From: Adiantum capillus-veneris
Lineage: Eukaryota > Streptophyta > Polypodiopsida > Polypodiales > Pteridaceae
Direction of reading: 5' to 3'
NCBI GenBank assembly: GCA_014529385.2
Contig: CM043944.1
Span: forward strand, 70,108,895 to 70,172,894
Length of the DNA stretch: 64,000 nt
Shown here: positions 53,102 through 62,555 of the stretch, in pieces
How the letters are laid out: each line of letters begins with the position of its first letter
Position numbering within the stretch: position 1 is the first letter of the stretch
Notes under the pieces: model-generated
The model's input: only the letters and a program-made list of their open reading frames with translations
Told to the model about the DNA's origin: nothing
Database searches by the model: none
Program-made: the position numbers and the translations under genes

Positions 53102-55172
53102 TGAGGGCGAGCTTTTTGAAATGGGGCCTCTAAACCCAAACCAATGGGCTTACCCTCACAAAATGTTCGTAAAGAGGTACGCACACTACTTGGGGCACCA
53201 CCTTCTTTTGGGAGTGGAGAAGGAAACCAATCAAAATGACACTTGCACTCACCCACTCAAGCAACACACTTTGAAAACCCCCTTACTCTATATACACTTT
53301 GGACACTTGAACACCATCAACGATTATGCAACCCAATGCCGTGCATCAAAATGAAATATGCAATTTGTGAAATAGCATTCACCTTCTCCCCATAAGAATA
53401 CCCATAATACATCCAAACTCTTCCTCTCTCAAGCACTCATCAAAAAATCATGCACACAAGACTTGCCTCTCAAACACACAAGAGAATCACTTACATCAAA
53501 CTAACACACTTTGCATAGAGAGCTCATCTCCATCTATGCAATGCCGTGACACAAATAAAATCACCATGAGAGGTAGCCACATGCATATGTAATGAAACAA
53601 AAGAGAGTTGGAGTGAGAAATTTCTTTAGACCAATTGAATAAGTGTGGAGAAACAAACCAATGGTAAATTGAGAATAGAACACTTACTTGATTTCTCGCA
53701 CACCTTTAAAGGGGAGGACCGACGCTTGCTAACCATCACGAATTGCGACACTTGAAAGTTTTGAAGATGATTTCATGATCATTAACATAACCATGAGAGA
53801 GATCATGATGTATTTACAAGTTATTGAGGTGCTACAAATGATTTATTGGGTTGATGGAGTAAGAGATTGTAGAATGGAAAGAGTGGAGAATAGAGTTGCA
53901 CTTCCTCCAAAGAGGAAGGTTAGGAGGGAGGATGTAAAAGAGGGAGAGTTGGGGTTTTCTCTACTATTGATCAAGAAACAACATGAAGTTGAAAATATAG
54001 GTGTGTGTCCTTGAGTCTCTCCAAGGGGGGCTATTTATAGTTGTGTAGGAGTGGGATTATGCTACACCTAATTAGAGTAAGTGATTAGACCTAATTAAGT
54101 TTCCTTTGACCACTCATTGAATATTGGACATAAAAGGGACTATTTATCCACCAAAAATATCATTTTAGACCGTGAAGGCTCCATAGGGGTGCATAATGTA
54201 GGTGGGCCCCACCATGAGGCCCTACGGGTGGCTCCTGCGAGGTATCTCAACTTGTCTGTCTTGGCATTTAGAAAGCATCTTTAGGTTGGTCCCATCACAT
54301 GCAAGTGACCTTGAACACTCATTGCTCTTCTAGAAGATGAGTAGGGGAAAAATAAGATCTCACCCTTTTGATTTACTTGATTTACAGTTCCCTTTTGCTG
54401 CGAATCTGACAGATTTACACTATTTTGACCATAACTTTTTACATGTAGCTCGGAATGACATGCTTCAAAAGGCAAATTTGACCTTCTCAACATGTTTGAT
54501 ATGAATTTGGACTATTCTTCATGCCCATGCACCAAGGAATTCGGTTTGGAAGTTCCACACTAGGCTAGGGAACCTTTTGCTTCCAAGTCTTCTTGTATGG
54601 GCCCTTTGCTTGTATGCATCCAAGGGGAATCATGCTTTTTCAAAAGGCTATGATGCTTAAACAAATAGAGGAGGGCCCAATATTATTTGCTTGTGAAAAG
54701 AATATACAATTGGAGTTTTTTTGAAAGGAGAGAAACTATATGTATATTCTTAAGAGATATTGGGCCACCTATGTAGGGGGCATAGAAGACTTGTAGAGAG
54801 GGACCATAATCTTTGGTAAACACAAGTGGAGAGCTGATTTCCATGGTAATTTATCTATATGGGATGGAAGATGGATATATTATTTTTCTACTACTAATTC
54901 ACAAGAGGTAAGAAAGTTTGGGGTAGATAGTTGGTTATTGTATGCTTACTTTTATTTACAAAGAAAAAGAAAAGGGTGGTAATATAAATATATGACTAAG
55001 GTGACATTTTTGGGAAGAGTACAATGTATGTGTCGCCACAAAGGTTAAACGAAGAGGGGGAATTTACTCTAGATAACTTAATAGCGTAGAAAATATATAG
55101 ACATATGAGAAAGAGGACGTTGAGTAGGCTGAGAAATGTTGCAAAAAGATGGTTACCATTTTATGCCACTCA
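53102..55172 (-). repeat. LTR4 of the array
   Basis: 2071 bp; the 5' LTR of interior C and of the array. It shares several variants with LTR1 that LTR2 and LTR3 lack, for example CATGCCC near 54520, AAAGGCTATG near 54645 and TAGGGGGCATAG near 54776. TATA box at 54031-54040. Confidence 0.93.
54031..54040 (-). promoter_or_regulatory. TATA box in LTR4
   Basis: CTATAAATAG on the minus strand; it would drive the transcript through interior C. Confidence 0.65.
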
Positions 55173-56793
55173 ATAGCTACTGCATATTTATGCTAACAGA
55201 TGTATGTCATATCAAAAGAAAGTTGACGTTGTTGATCATTCACAAATAATAGACCTTGTATACTTGTAGATCTCATTAAGTACTCCTGTCAATGAATCTT
55301 GCCGCCGATTTCAAGAAACGGTGACAATTAGTCGGCCATGCCGATCATGTGTGCCATTGTCGGTTGCCGTATTCATGGGAAAGAGTGTTTTCTATCCTGC
55401 AAAGAGTCGGCCATGCCGAACAATTTTGTATCGTTCATTAAGTCGAGGTACAAGCCGTGCTGATCTTCATGAGATCCGAGTAGTTAACCCGATCTCTAAT
55501 GAGAAAACATGCAGACTTCCAAGTTCGTATGTTGATAGCATATTATGAACGTCGAAAGCTGTTATGCAATACGTCTTAAGAGTGAAGCCTTGCTTCCTAA
55601 AAGTTGATCAATAAGATGAGACAGAAATGATACGTAAAGCTATCTCCTTGAGATACTGAAGCCTTGCTAGATGAACTCGCTTTTGGAGCAAAAGTTAACC
55701 TCTGGGAAAACTTTGAGAATATTAGATCATACAAAAAGCTAAAAAACTCATGAAAACATCTGATAATAGTACTTAGGCGAGGTGTTTTGGCTGATACCAT
55801 GCATGGGGAGAAGCCGTGCTTCTTAGCAAAACCATTTCTTACTCAAGCCTTGCATGAATGTGGTTGTCAAACGAATTCGTGGTCTTTGCTAACCATATAC
55901 TTGAGTTTTCTATTGCACAATGATGGAAACACTTCCATGGCAACATACATGTCTTGTGCATGCCCTATCTATCAAGTACATTGGTGAAAAATAAAATAAA
56001 ATAAATTGTGTACCTGATAAGAGAGTCGTACCCACTGGCCTTATTGTCATAAAATTCGAAGGAGTTTCAATCAAGACGAGAACCTTAGGAAGTGTGTACT
56101 TCAACTTGCCTTATCGGCCATTTGGCCATGAGCAAATTCATCCCTAAATCTTGGCTCGTAGTCTTGCCACTTTCCAATCCCCAAGTCAAGCGGTTAATAG
56201 TCCTTGAATTTAGTTGTAGAGACACTCATGAGATTCTTGCCGATTTTGGGACCATGCCATACCATGCCAAGACAACCTTGATTGTCTTGTCGCAGCACGG
56301 GAGAAGAGGATGGGGGGCCGACCGTGGGCACCCCTCCTTAACCATTTTAATCAAGGGCTTTGCCCTACCAGGGGCGGCCAAGGTGAGAACACAAAAAAAA
56401 AGTCGAAAATAGCCATACCTGCCTGCAAAGCGATGGCGGTCTTGCGCCCCTCAGCAAAACGAGCCCTGCAAAGTGGTGGGTTGCTCTGCATGGATCCTCA
56501 CAGTGACGGGAATTGCTCCCGCCAGCCATGCGATGCCGTAGACGCCCGCCTCTGTCAATTTTGTGCAGGTCCCCACCGGCGGCCGTCCTTCTCACAAGCA
56601 CCATTTCCCACCAAAAGAAAAACCCTTGCTCCCTTCGAGTTTGCAGGGGCTGCATCTCGCAAGCACTTCAATTTCGAGAGAGAGGGAGAGAGAGAGAAAA
56701 AGCACTTCGATTCTGAGAGAAAGAAAGAACACCAAGCTTCTTCCAGAGCCTCGATCTTGCTTGCTGCTCGTCCCTTCCTGTCGAAGCTTCCAT

Positions 56794-56884
<91 letters not shown>

Positions 56885-56938
56885 GAAGATCCATGGCAAT
56901 AAGTGCTCGTCCTGCCTCCTTCTTCTTCCTCCCCCTGA
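55173..56938. other. Unassigned region with short repeats and a GA tract
   Basis: No domain recognised in any frame. AGTCGGCCATGCCGA occurs near 55332 and 55404, and GAAGCC(G/T)TGCTTC words near 55585 and 55811. From 56280 rightwards it may be the leader and 5' gag region of the chromovirus whose primer site is at 56939 (minus strand), but the only frames there are made of the GA microsatellite. Confidence 0.5.
56797..56882. repeat. (GA)43 microsatellite
   Basis: Uninterrupted GA repeat just inside the primer-binding site of the chromovirus LTR. It accounts for the long serine/leucine and arginine/glutamate frames in both directions. Confidence 0.95.
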
Positions 56939-56950
56939 GCTCTGATACCA
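56939..56950 (-). promoter_or_regulatory. Chromovirus primer-binding site (initiator tRNA-Met type)
   Basis: Minus strand TGGTATCAGAGC, one base from the LTR end (GTCTTACA). It shows that the LTR at 56952-57128 served as a 5' LTR for sequence on its left. Confidence 0.85.
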
Positions 56951-56951
56951 A

Positions 56952-57128
56952 TGTAAGACCTAGGAGACTAAGACATAGGATCCTCCTCCCTACCGCCCTT
57001 TATATAGGCCTAGCTCCTAGCTCTTGCCCTAAGCGGATCCCCAGTCCACACTGGTCCAATCCAAACTTTTGGAGTAGGTCCCTGACCCCCTAGGTTGGGC
57101 CTTGCCCCGTAGGACCCTTGTCCTGACA
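56952..57128 (-). repeat. Chromovirus LTR
   Basis: 177 bp, TGTAAGACC to CCTGACA in plus coordinates; same family as 25430-25603. A TATA box (TATATAAAGGG) is on the minus strand near 56996-57006. A primer site is on its left and a pol relic of the same orientation on its right. Confidence 0.85.
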
Positions 57129-57246
57129 TTGGAACTCCCATTGAGCCCGTAACACATTAGAATATTACAATGGCTTGAAATAATTCAGGAATTTACAATA
57201 TGTAACCATTTTGGAAAAATGTGTAACTCCAATCTTTACTGCTTCT

Positions 57247-58200
57247 TCATGTTGATCTTCTATGTGCATCTGTACGTCTTCGGTCTTTAGCAGCTTCTGT
57301 TAAAGTAACTAACGTTGAGGTTGCCAACCCCACCGCAATGGGTGACCTAGGTTGAAAACCATACATGATCATGAAAGTGCTAAATCCAGTCGTGACATGC
57401 TTAGCACTATTGTAAGAAAACTGAAGAAGAGGTAGATACTCTTCCCAGTCTGTTTGTTTCTTGCTAATGTATGCGTGTAGCATATCCTCTAGCACTTGGT
57501 TAACTCGTTCAGTTTGACCATCCGTTTCTGGATGATCGACTATACTGAGGTTGAGTTGTGTACCTAATCTTTTAAACATAGCCCTCCAAAAATGATTGTT
57601 AAACTTGGGATCATGATCACTTACAATGTTACTTGGAAAGCCATACAACTTGTATAGATTGTCCGCAAATAACCTAGATAATTTTGGAGTCTTTATGGTC
57701 AACTTTGTTGGAACAAACTTGCATAGTTTAGTCAACTGGTCTACGACCACCCATACCGAGTCATGACCTCATATAGTGGTTGGTAAACCCACAATAAAAT
57801 CCATAGAGATACTTTTTCATTTCCCATAGGGAATCTCTAAAGGATGTAAGAGCCCTCCTGCCGCTTAGGCACTCTGCTTTGTTAACTTGACATTTTTGGC
57901 AATGCAAGACATAATCTTGAATAAAGCCATGTAAACCCCTGGCCAGTAAAACTATCGCCGTACCAGAGTATAAATCTTTTTTATACCCAGGTGCCCTGCA
58001 CTTGGACTGTCATGAAATTCATAAAGAATCTGGCCTCGAATGTCCGTGTCTGTCGATACACAAACTCTCCCCTTGTGGAGTAGGTACCCATTGTTGATGA
58101 AAAAATTCTTCCATCGCTGCAATTCATCACTTGACGCAGGAGAACTGTGTGTGGAGGTTAACGACACACTACAAGCATTGGAGTGAGAAGGATCCCTCAT
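57247..58200 (-). pseudogene. pol: Chromovirus integrase relic
   Basis: 58200-57952 encodes the zinc domain region (FHDSPSAGHLGIKK with flanking sequence). After damage near 57800-57950, 57750-57247 encodes the catalytic core: VVDQLTKLCKFVP, NIVSDHDPKF, HPETDGQTERVNQ and TGFSTFMIMYG. The three acidic residues are D (VVD), D (SDHD) and E (TERVN). No chromodomain is visible between the core and the LTR, unlike the relative at 25618, so the C-terminus is deleted or degraded. Confidence 0.85.
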
Positions 58201-58299
58201 TTACACATGGCTCCACACGTTGGAGTATGCATCATCATGCTCATATTTTCCCTTCAGAGAATCCAAAAATTCACTACGAAGTTCCATGAACAAAAGGGT

Positions 58300-58665
58300 G
58301 GTCTCAGGCATACGACTAAGAGCATCAGCCACCACATTCTATTGTCCTTTATGATACCGGAGCTTTGCGTCATACTCTTGAAGGATCTCGATCAACCTGG
58401 CCTTTTGACCCTTCAAGTCTATTTTTCGTGTAAACCATTTTATGCTTTCATGGTCAAACACAATCTCAAACTGAGCTCCATACAAATAATGTCGTCATGT
58501 CTTCAAGGCAGACACTATTGCGTAGAGTTTGCGCTCATAAGCAGAATAATTTTGTTGCATTGAATCAAGCTTCTTGCTTTCAAATGCAATTGGCCTCCCC
58601 TCTTGTAGAAGGATTGCTCCAATAGCACGGTTACTGGTATCCATTTCCAAAACAAATGGTTTCAA
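58300..58665 (-). pseudogene. pol: Chromovirus RNase H relic
   Basis: Minus-strand translation from about 58665 gives VLEMDTSNRAIGAILLQEG, IAFESKKLD, YERKLYAIVSALKT and FDHESIKWFT. The catalytic residues D (MDTS), E (YERK) and D (FDHE) are intact here, unlike the first RNase H of the OTA elements. One TGA falls where a tryptophan is expected (ALKT-W-RHYL). Only one RNase H is present, as usual for chromoviruses. Confidence 0.8.
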
Positions 58666-58759
58666 AGGATCCTTAATAGTTAGAATAGGAGTTGTAGCTG
58701 ATGCATTCTTGAGTGTATCAAAACTATGCTACTGAGCGGTCCCCCACTGGAAGGTCTTT

Positions 58760-59599
58760 CCTTTGCCTTTCAATTGGTCCGTCATGGGAACAACAACATT
58801 AGCATAGTTTTTAACGAACCTTCGATAAAAACCTGCAAATCCCAAGAAAATCTATAACTCTTTCAGAGTTTTAGGAGAAGGCCACCTCCGAATGGCATCC
58901 ACTTTGGATTGATCCATGTGCATCCCAGTAGCTGAGATACCATGCCCAAGATAATGAATTTCCTCCTCGAGAAAATCACACTTGGATTCTTTGGCATATA
59001 ATTTATTTGTTCATAACAATTCAAACACCTGCTTCAGATGTTGCAAGTGTTCTTCCTCAGAAGCACTATATACAAGAATTTCATTAAGAGAACGATAACA
59101 AATTTGCCCAAATACGGTTTTAGGACACTATCCATGAGTGTCATGAAGGTTGCGGGCGCATTGGTTAACCCAAAAGGCATAACCAAAAACTCATAATGTC
59201 CAAACCTTGTTCGGAATGCAGTTTTGGGTATATCAGCAAGTCAAATACGTATTTGGTGATAGCCCGATCGCAAATCTATCTTTGTAAAATACGAGCATGA
59301 GTGAGCTTGTCGAACAACTCATCCACGCGTTGTAATGGATACTTGTTCTTAACAGTGACCATATTTAATCCACGGTAGTCTATGCACATGCGCATACTAC
59401 TATCCTTTTTCTTCACTAATAGGATAGGAGAATCCCATGGTGAAGAACTCAGCTGAATAAACCCTCTACTGAGATAGTCAGCAAGCTGACATTCCACTTC
59501 AGCAGCTTCTGAATAGCTCATTCTGTAGGGTGGTTTACTGCCTGCAACCACGTAGATGCTATGTTCCACAAATCGTGTCGGCAGTAATCCTAATGGCAA
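58760..59599 (-). pseudogene. pol: Chromovirus reverse transcriptase relic
   Basis: 59599-59276 is open and gives [31 protein letters not shown] and [19 protein letters not shown]. Further left the frame is broken repeatedly, but PKLHSEQG-like and MSFWLCLLG-like pieces of the palm can be followed. Around 59080 the expected YLDDILVYS box is destroyed by a deletion and frame change. Confidence 0.8.
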
Positions 59600-59641
59600 A
59601 TCACTAGGAAAAACATCATGAAATTCCTTTAATAAAGTTTT

Positions 59642-60277
59642 TTATTCACTAGAAACCTTTGCTTGTTGAGAAGTAGCCATTGCTGGAAGAGATGGGAGAG
59701 AAGCATGCGGTATTGAGGAATGTTCAACAGATTTAACATTGGAAAGAAAATGACACAATGAGTAACACAAGAAAACTTCATCTATTTTATTATTAGAAAC
59801 GAGCTTCATAAGCTCTGCTGTACATATTAGTGGTGAGGAAGGCATATCCTTCTCTCCTAACAACAACACATGTGCGCCATGGGATTCAAACATCAAGCTG
59901 TTGTGCTCATAGCTACACTTCGGTGATGGTCCTATGCTATGAAACCATTCCCTACCAAGTAGCACATCTGCCCTCTCCATATTCATAACCTGGAAATCCA
60001 AGGAAGTGGAATAGCCTTGTATTTCCAACGGTACAGCTCTGACTTGAGTGTCCCATACTTCAGCATCATACACATTCATCAATGCTACCTTGTAGTGGTG
60101 GGAACTAAGAGTTTGGGGCAATTTGAGGTTTTTCACTAATCCATAGTTAATGAAATTGTGAGTAGCACCGTTGTTGAGCCAGCAGAGGATCACACCCACA
60201 TTTTTGCTCACACTCATCATTTTGTAACCATTGATTGTAATAAATGTCTTTCCGACATTAATTTTGATTTGAGCCAT
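59642..60277 (-). pseudogene. pol: Chromovirus protease relic
   Basis: 211 codons. LCWLNNGATHNFI aligns with the usual L-V-D-S-G-A-T-H-N-F-I active site, but the catalytic Asp reads Asn, so it would be inactive even if expressed. Downstream, VALMNVYDAEV, LDFQVMNMERADVLLGREW and the D-V-L-L-G-x-x-W motif fit a retropepsin. The N-terminal side (gag) is missing; the right-hand plus-strand element begins shortly after. Confidence 0.8.
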
Positions 60278-60341
60278 TCATTAAGTAACGGGACTCAATT
60301 GAGTTTCCAGCTTGTAATCCCGAAGTAATTTCACTTGCTGA
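60278..60341. other. Junction between chromovirus relic and right-hand element
   Basis: Minus strand reads a last gag-protease linker trace with two stops (near 60278-60283). The exact start of the plus-strand LTR is uncertain (60339 or 60342), because its partner LTR is outside the window. Confidence 0.5.
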
Positions 60342-60380
60342 TGTAATTAGTTAGAGATGTTCTCACCTCCAAGGCTGAGG

Positions 60381-60388
60381 TATATAAG
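60381..60388 (+). promoter_or_regulatory. TATA box of the right-hand LTR
   Basis: TATATAAG in GAGGTATATAAGCC. Confidence 0.65.
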
Positions 60389-60458
60389 CCAAAGTTTTTG
60401 TAACCTAAAGAGGGCAGATTATTAATCAAAGTGAGTTTTTTGAGCGCCGTGATTGTGT

Positions 60459-60460
<2 letters not shown>

Positions 60461-60489
<29 letters not shown>
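60461..60489. repeat. GA microsatellite in the LTR
   Basis: About 14 GA units. Confidence 0.9.
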
Positions 60490-60492
<3 letters not shown>

Positions 60493-61123
60493 GAGTCTTA
60501 TCTACTTGCTATGCGAGCTACGGAGCCGCCATTGGAGAAGCGACACCGCCATTGTGTTAGCAACGGCGAGAGCTACGCACAGATATCAAGAGTGCGCGCT
60601 ATCGGCTTCTATGTGTGGTAAGTTCCTACGAGCTTCGGTGTGAGTTTTCTTCCAACTCGTGTGTCGGAATGGAGCGTGCAGCATATCTATAGAACCACAA
60701 CGAGTAGAGCTACACATTAGTATCATCGGGGTCAAGTTTCGATCACCTGTATTTTTTGGCCTGTCTTCATACGTGTTTACCGCACGGAGTGGTTATAGGT
60801 TGGTTTTGCAGTTCAAGTCTTTAGGGTGTTGTTCTTACCTAGTGTATAGACTTCCCCTTGAGTTTGAGATCGATTCAATGATTCTAGATCCTGTTTCATA
60901 TAGCATTCGTTCGTAGTACGGATTTCAGTCACTTGCGTATTTTAGAACTTAGATTTGATTTCCTTAGTAGTGATTGTCATTAGAAGGTCGAGTAGGTGAT
61001 TTGACACCCACCTAGTTGTTTCCATGCGCCTGTGGGTCAAGCTTCGTCCTCGTCTGACAAATTCTGTTGTTGGTTGAGTTCTCGCTATTTAGCTTCTGCT
61101 AGTGGCGTAACCGCCTTAACATT

Positions 61124-61141
61124 TGGCGCCGCTGCCGGGGA
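61124..61141 (+). promoter_or_regulatory. Primer-binding site (tRNA-Asp type, Athila-like)
   Basis: TGGCGCCGCTGCCGGGGA directly follows LTR end ACATT. This is a well-known site in Athila and related plant elements, read as complementary to a tRNA-Asp 3' end. Confidence 0.85.
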
Positions 61142-61658
61142 CGAGAGCCCTAAGTAGGTGACCTTAGACTAATCCTACGAGGTGAGTCGTATAAACTACT
61201 TTGTATACTTTAGTTAAAAAAGATCTAGGAGTGGTGGACTCCGAAGATCTCGAGAGATACTAGGAAGTGGGGTATTCCTGGGTCTTCCGTGTTGACAGTA
61301 TTTTTAGTTTAACTTAGATTTGTTTGTTGTTTTGTTGGTGTTGAGTAGTTGTTGATAGAAGAAGAATTTGCTAGTCCGTGAGTGGCAGTGGATCTCTTTA
61401 AAATCACAATTACCAAACCCATTTTATGATTAGGAATAGCTTAGGTAGGACTTCATTTGATCCTGATCTAGAGCTAGTAATAATTGGAGTATTTGCTTGA
61501 TATGGTTGATTGCATGTTAGATCACTAAACCATCGAGTTAGTAGTGAAACTTGCAATAAACAAAAGTCAGAGAAATTTTCTGTGTATCTGGGAGTTGTTG
61601 AGCACTTGAGAAAGCTTTAGGAAGGATTCTGTGCCAAAAAACTGGAAATCTGCAACTT

Positions 61659-61684
61659 TAGACATCATACGCGTAGGATGTCTA
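61659..61684. repeat. Leader palindrome 1
   Basis: 26 bp, TAGACATCATACG then CGTAGGATGTCTA; one pair mismatched. Confidence 0.85.
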
Positions 61685-61944
61685 AATGACCAAACAGAGA
61701 CCAAAACAGAAATTTTGACTTTACCAGAGTGTTTAAAAGGGGGGTTATACCCTAATTTCAACTTAAAACAAGAGCATTAACACTCAAAGAAACCCAAAAA
61801 GACAAGCCGGAGTCCAAGAAACGCAAAGAATAGGAAATTTTGGATTTAGATCTTGTTTTTACATTCAAACCTGACAAAAACACTTGAAACTCAATTATAA
61901 ACATTGGAGAAGGCTTAAAACCAAGAATAGTCAAAATCTGGGAC

Positions 61945-61972
61945 AAAGATATCATACGCGTATAATGTCTTT
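61945..61972. repeat. Leader palindrome 2
   Basis: 28 bp centred on ACGCGT; two pairs mismatched. Confidence 0.85.
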
Positions 61973-62069
61973 TAGCACATCCACTGCTTATTTTTGATAT
62001 CTGACCTGACAAGATTGTTACAAACACTGTAGAAAGCATAAATATCAAGTCTTGACCCAAATTGATGAA

Positions 62070-62097
62070 AAAGACATCATACGCGTATGATGTCTTT
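62070..62097. repeat. Leader palindrome 3, perfect
   Basis: 28 bp, AAAGACATCATACG followed by its exact reverse complement. Confidence 0.95.
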
Positions 62098-62360
62098 GAC
62101 CTAATTTTGGACATATTTTGATACTTTGCCAACACAGATCCATTGTAATAGCTGTCTAGAGGTTATATTTCAAGTTTCATCCCATTTGGATCACAATTGA
62201 CCCAAAACAAGTCAAAAGCGGAAAATTGCCAAGAAAAGCCTAAATTAGCCATAACTTGCTCAAACAGAGTTCAAACAGAGTTCAAACTGAATTTTGTGAG
62301 TGGACAGAGCATAAGGGGGCTACTGAGAGCGAGCATAACCAAAATAGTCCAAATCTGTAA

Positions 62361-62392
62361 AAAAAGACATCATACGCGTATAATGTCTTTTT
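62361..62392. repeat. Leader palindrome 4
   Basis: 32 bp, AAAAAGACATCATACG then CGTATAATGTCTTTTT; one pair mismatched. Confidence 0.9.
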
Positions 62393-62555
62393 CAGCATAA
62401 CTGCAACAAAATGCTCACTTGATAAAACAAAAGTTGTCCAACTGACAAGATTAAACAATTGACCAAGTATCAATCAGTTTGGATCAATTCTGACCACAAA
62501 AACTTGGGAAAACAAATTGCCGAGACGGAAAAGTTAAAGTCCTTTAGGGGAATTG

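Larger units (their letters stand above)
28581..55172 (-). mobile_element. Tandem LTR-retrotransposon array: 4 LTRs, 3 interiors
   Basis: One OTA-clade family repeated head to tail on the minus strand with shared LTRs: LTR1 28581-30650, interior A 30651-36671, LTR2 36672-38738, interior B 38739-44884, LTR3 44885-46955, interior C 46956-53101, LTR4 53102-55172. Unit steps are 8091, 8213 and 8217 bp. Each interior, read on the minus strand, has primer site, two small ORFs, gag, protease, RT, RNase H, second RNase H, integrase and polypurine tract. Neighbouring units share a single LTR, which points to unequal recombination between LTRs rather than separate insertions. The flanks (CCAAG left, ATAGC right) do not form a target-site duplication. 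B and C are nearly identical; A is older and more damaged. Confidence 0.95.
60342..61121 (+). repeat. 5' LTR of the right-hand element
   Basis: Approximately TGTAATTAG to TTAACA. TATATAAG at 60381-60388 is a TATA box; a GA tract at 60461-60489 would be in the transcribed part. The left boundary is an inference from the TGT...ACA rule. Confidence 0.6.
61142..62555 (+). other. Leader of the right-hand element
   Basis: About 1.4 kb without a coding frame. Contains four copies of a palindrome centred on ACGCGT, listed separately, each preceded by an AAATCTG- or AATTGATG-type word. The spacers also resemble one another (CAAGTTT-, CATAACT-, TTTTGAC-words), as if the leader grew by duplication of a ~100-300-bp block. 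Confidence 0.65.

Noticed and set aside
55321-55548. Host gene candidate in 55173-56300
   Set aside because: Short frames without domain or start context; SR/CR-rich translation reflects local repeats of a GTCGGCCATGCCG word.
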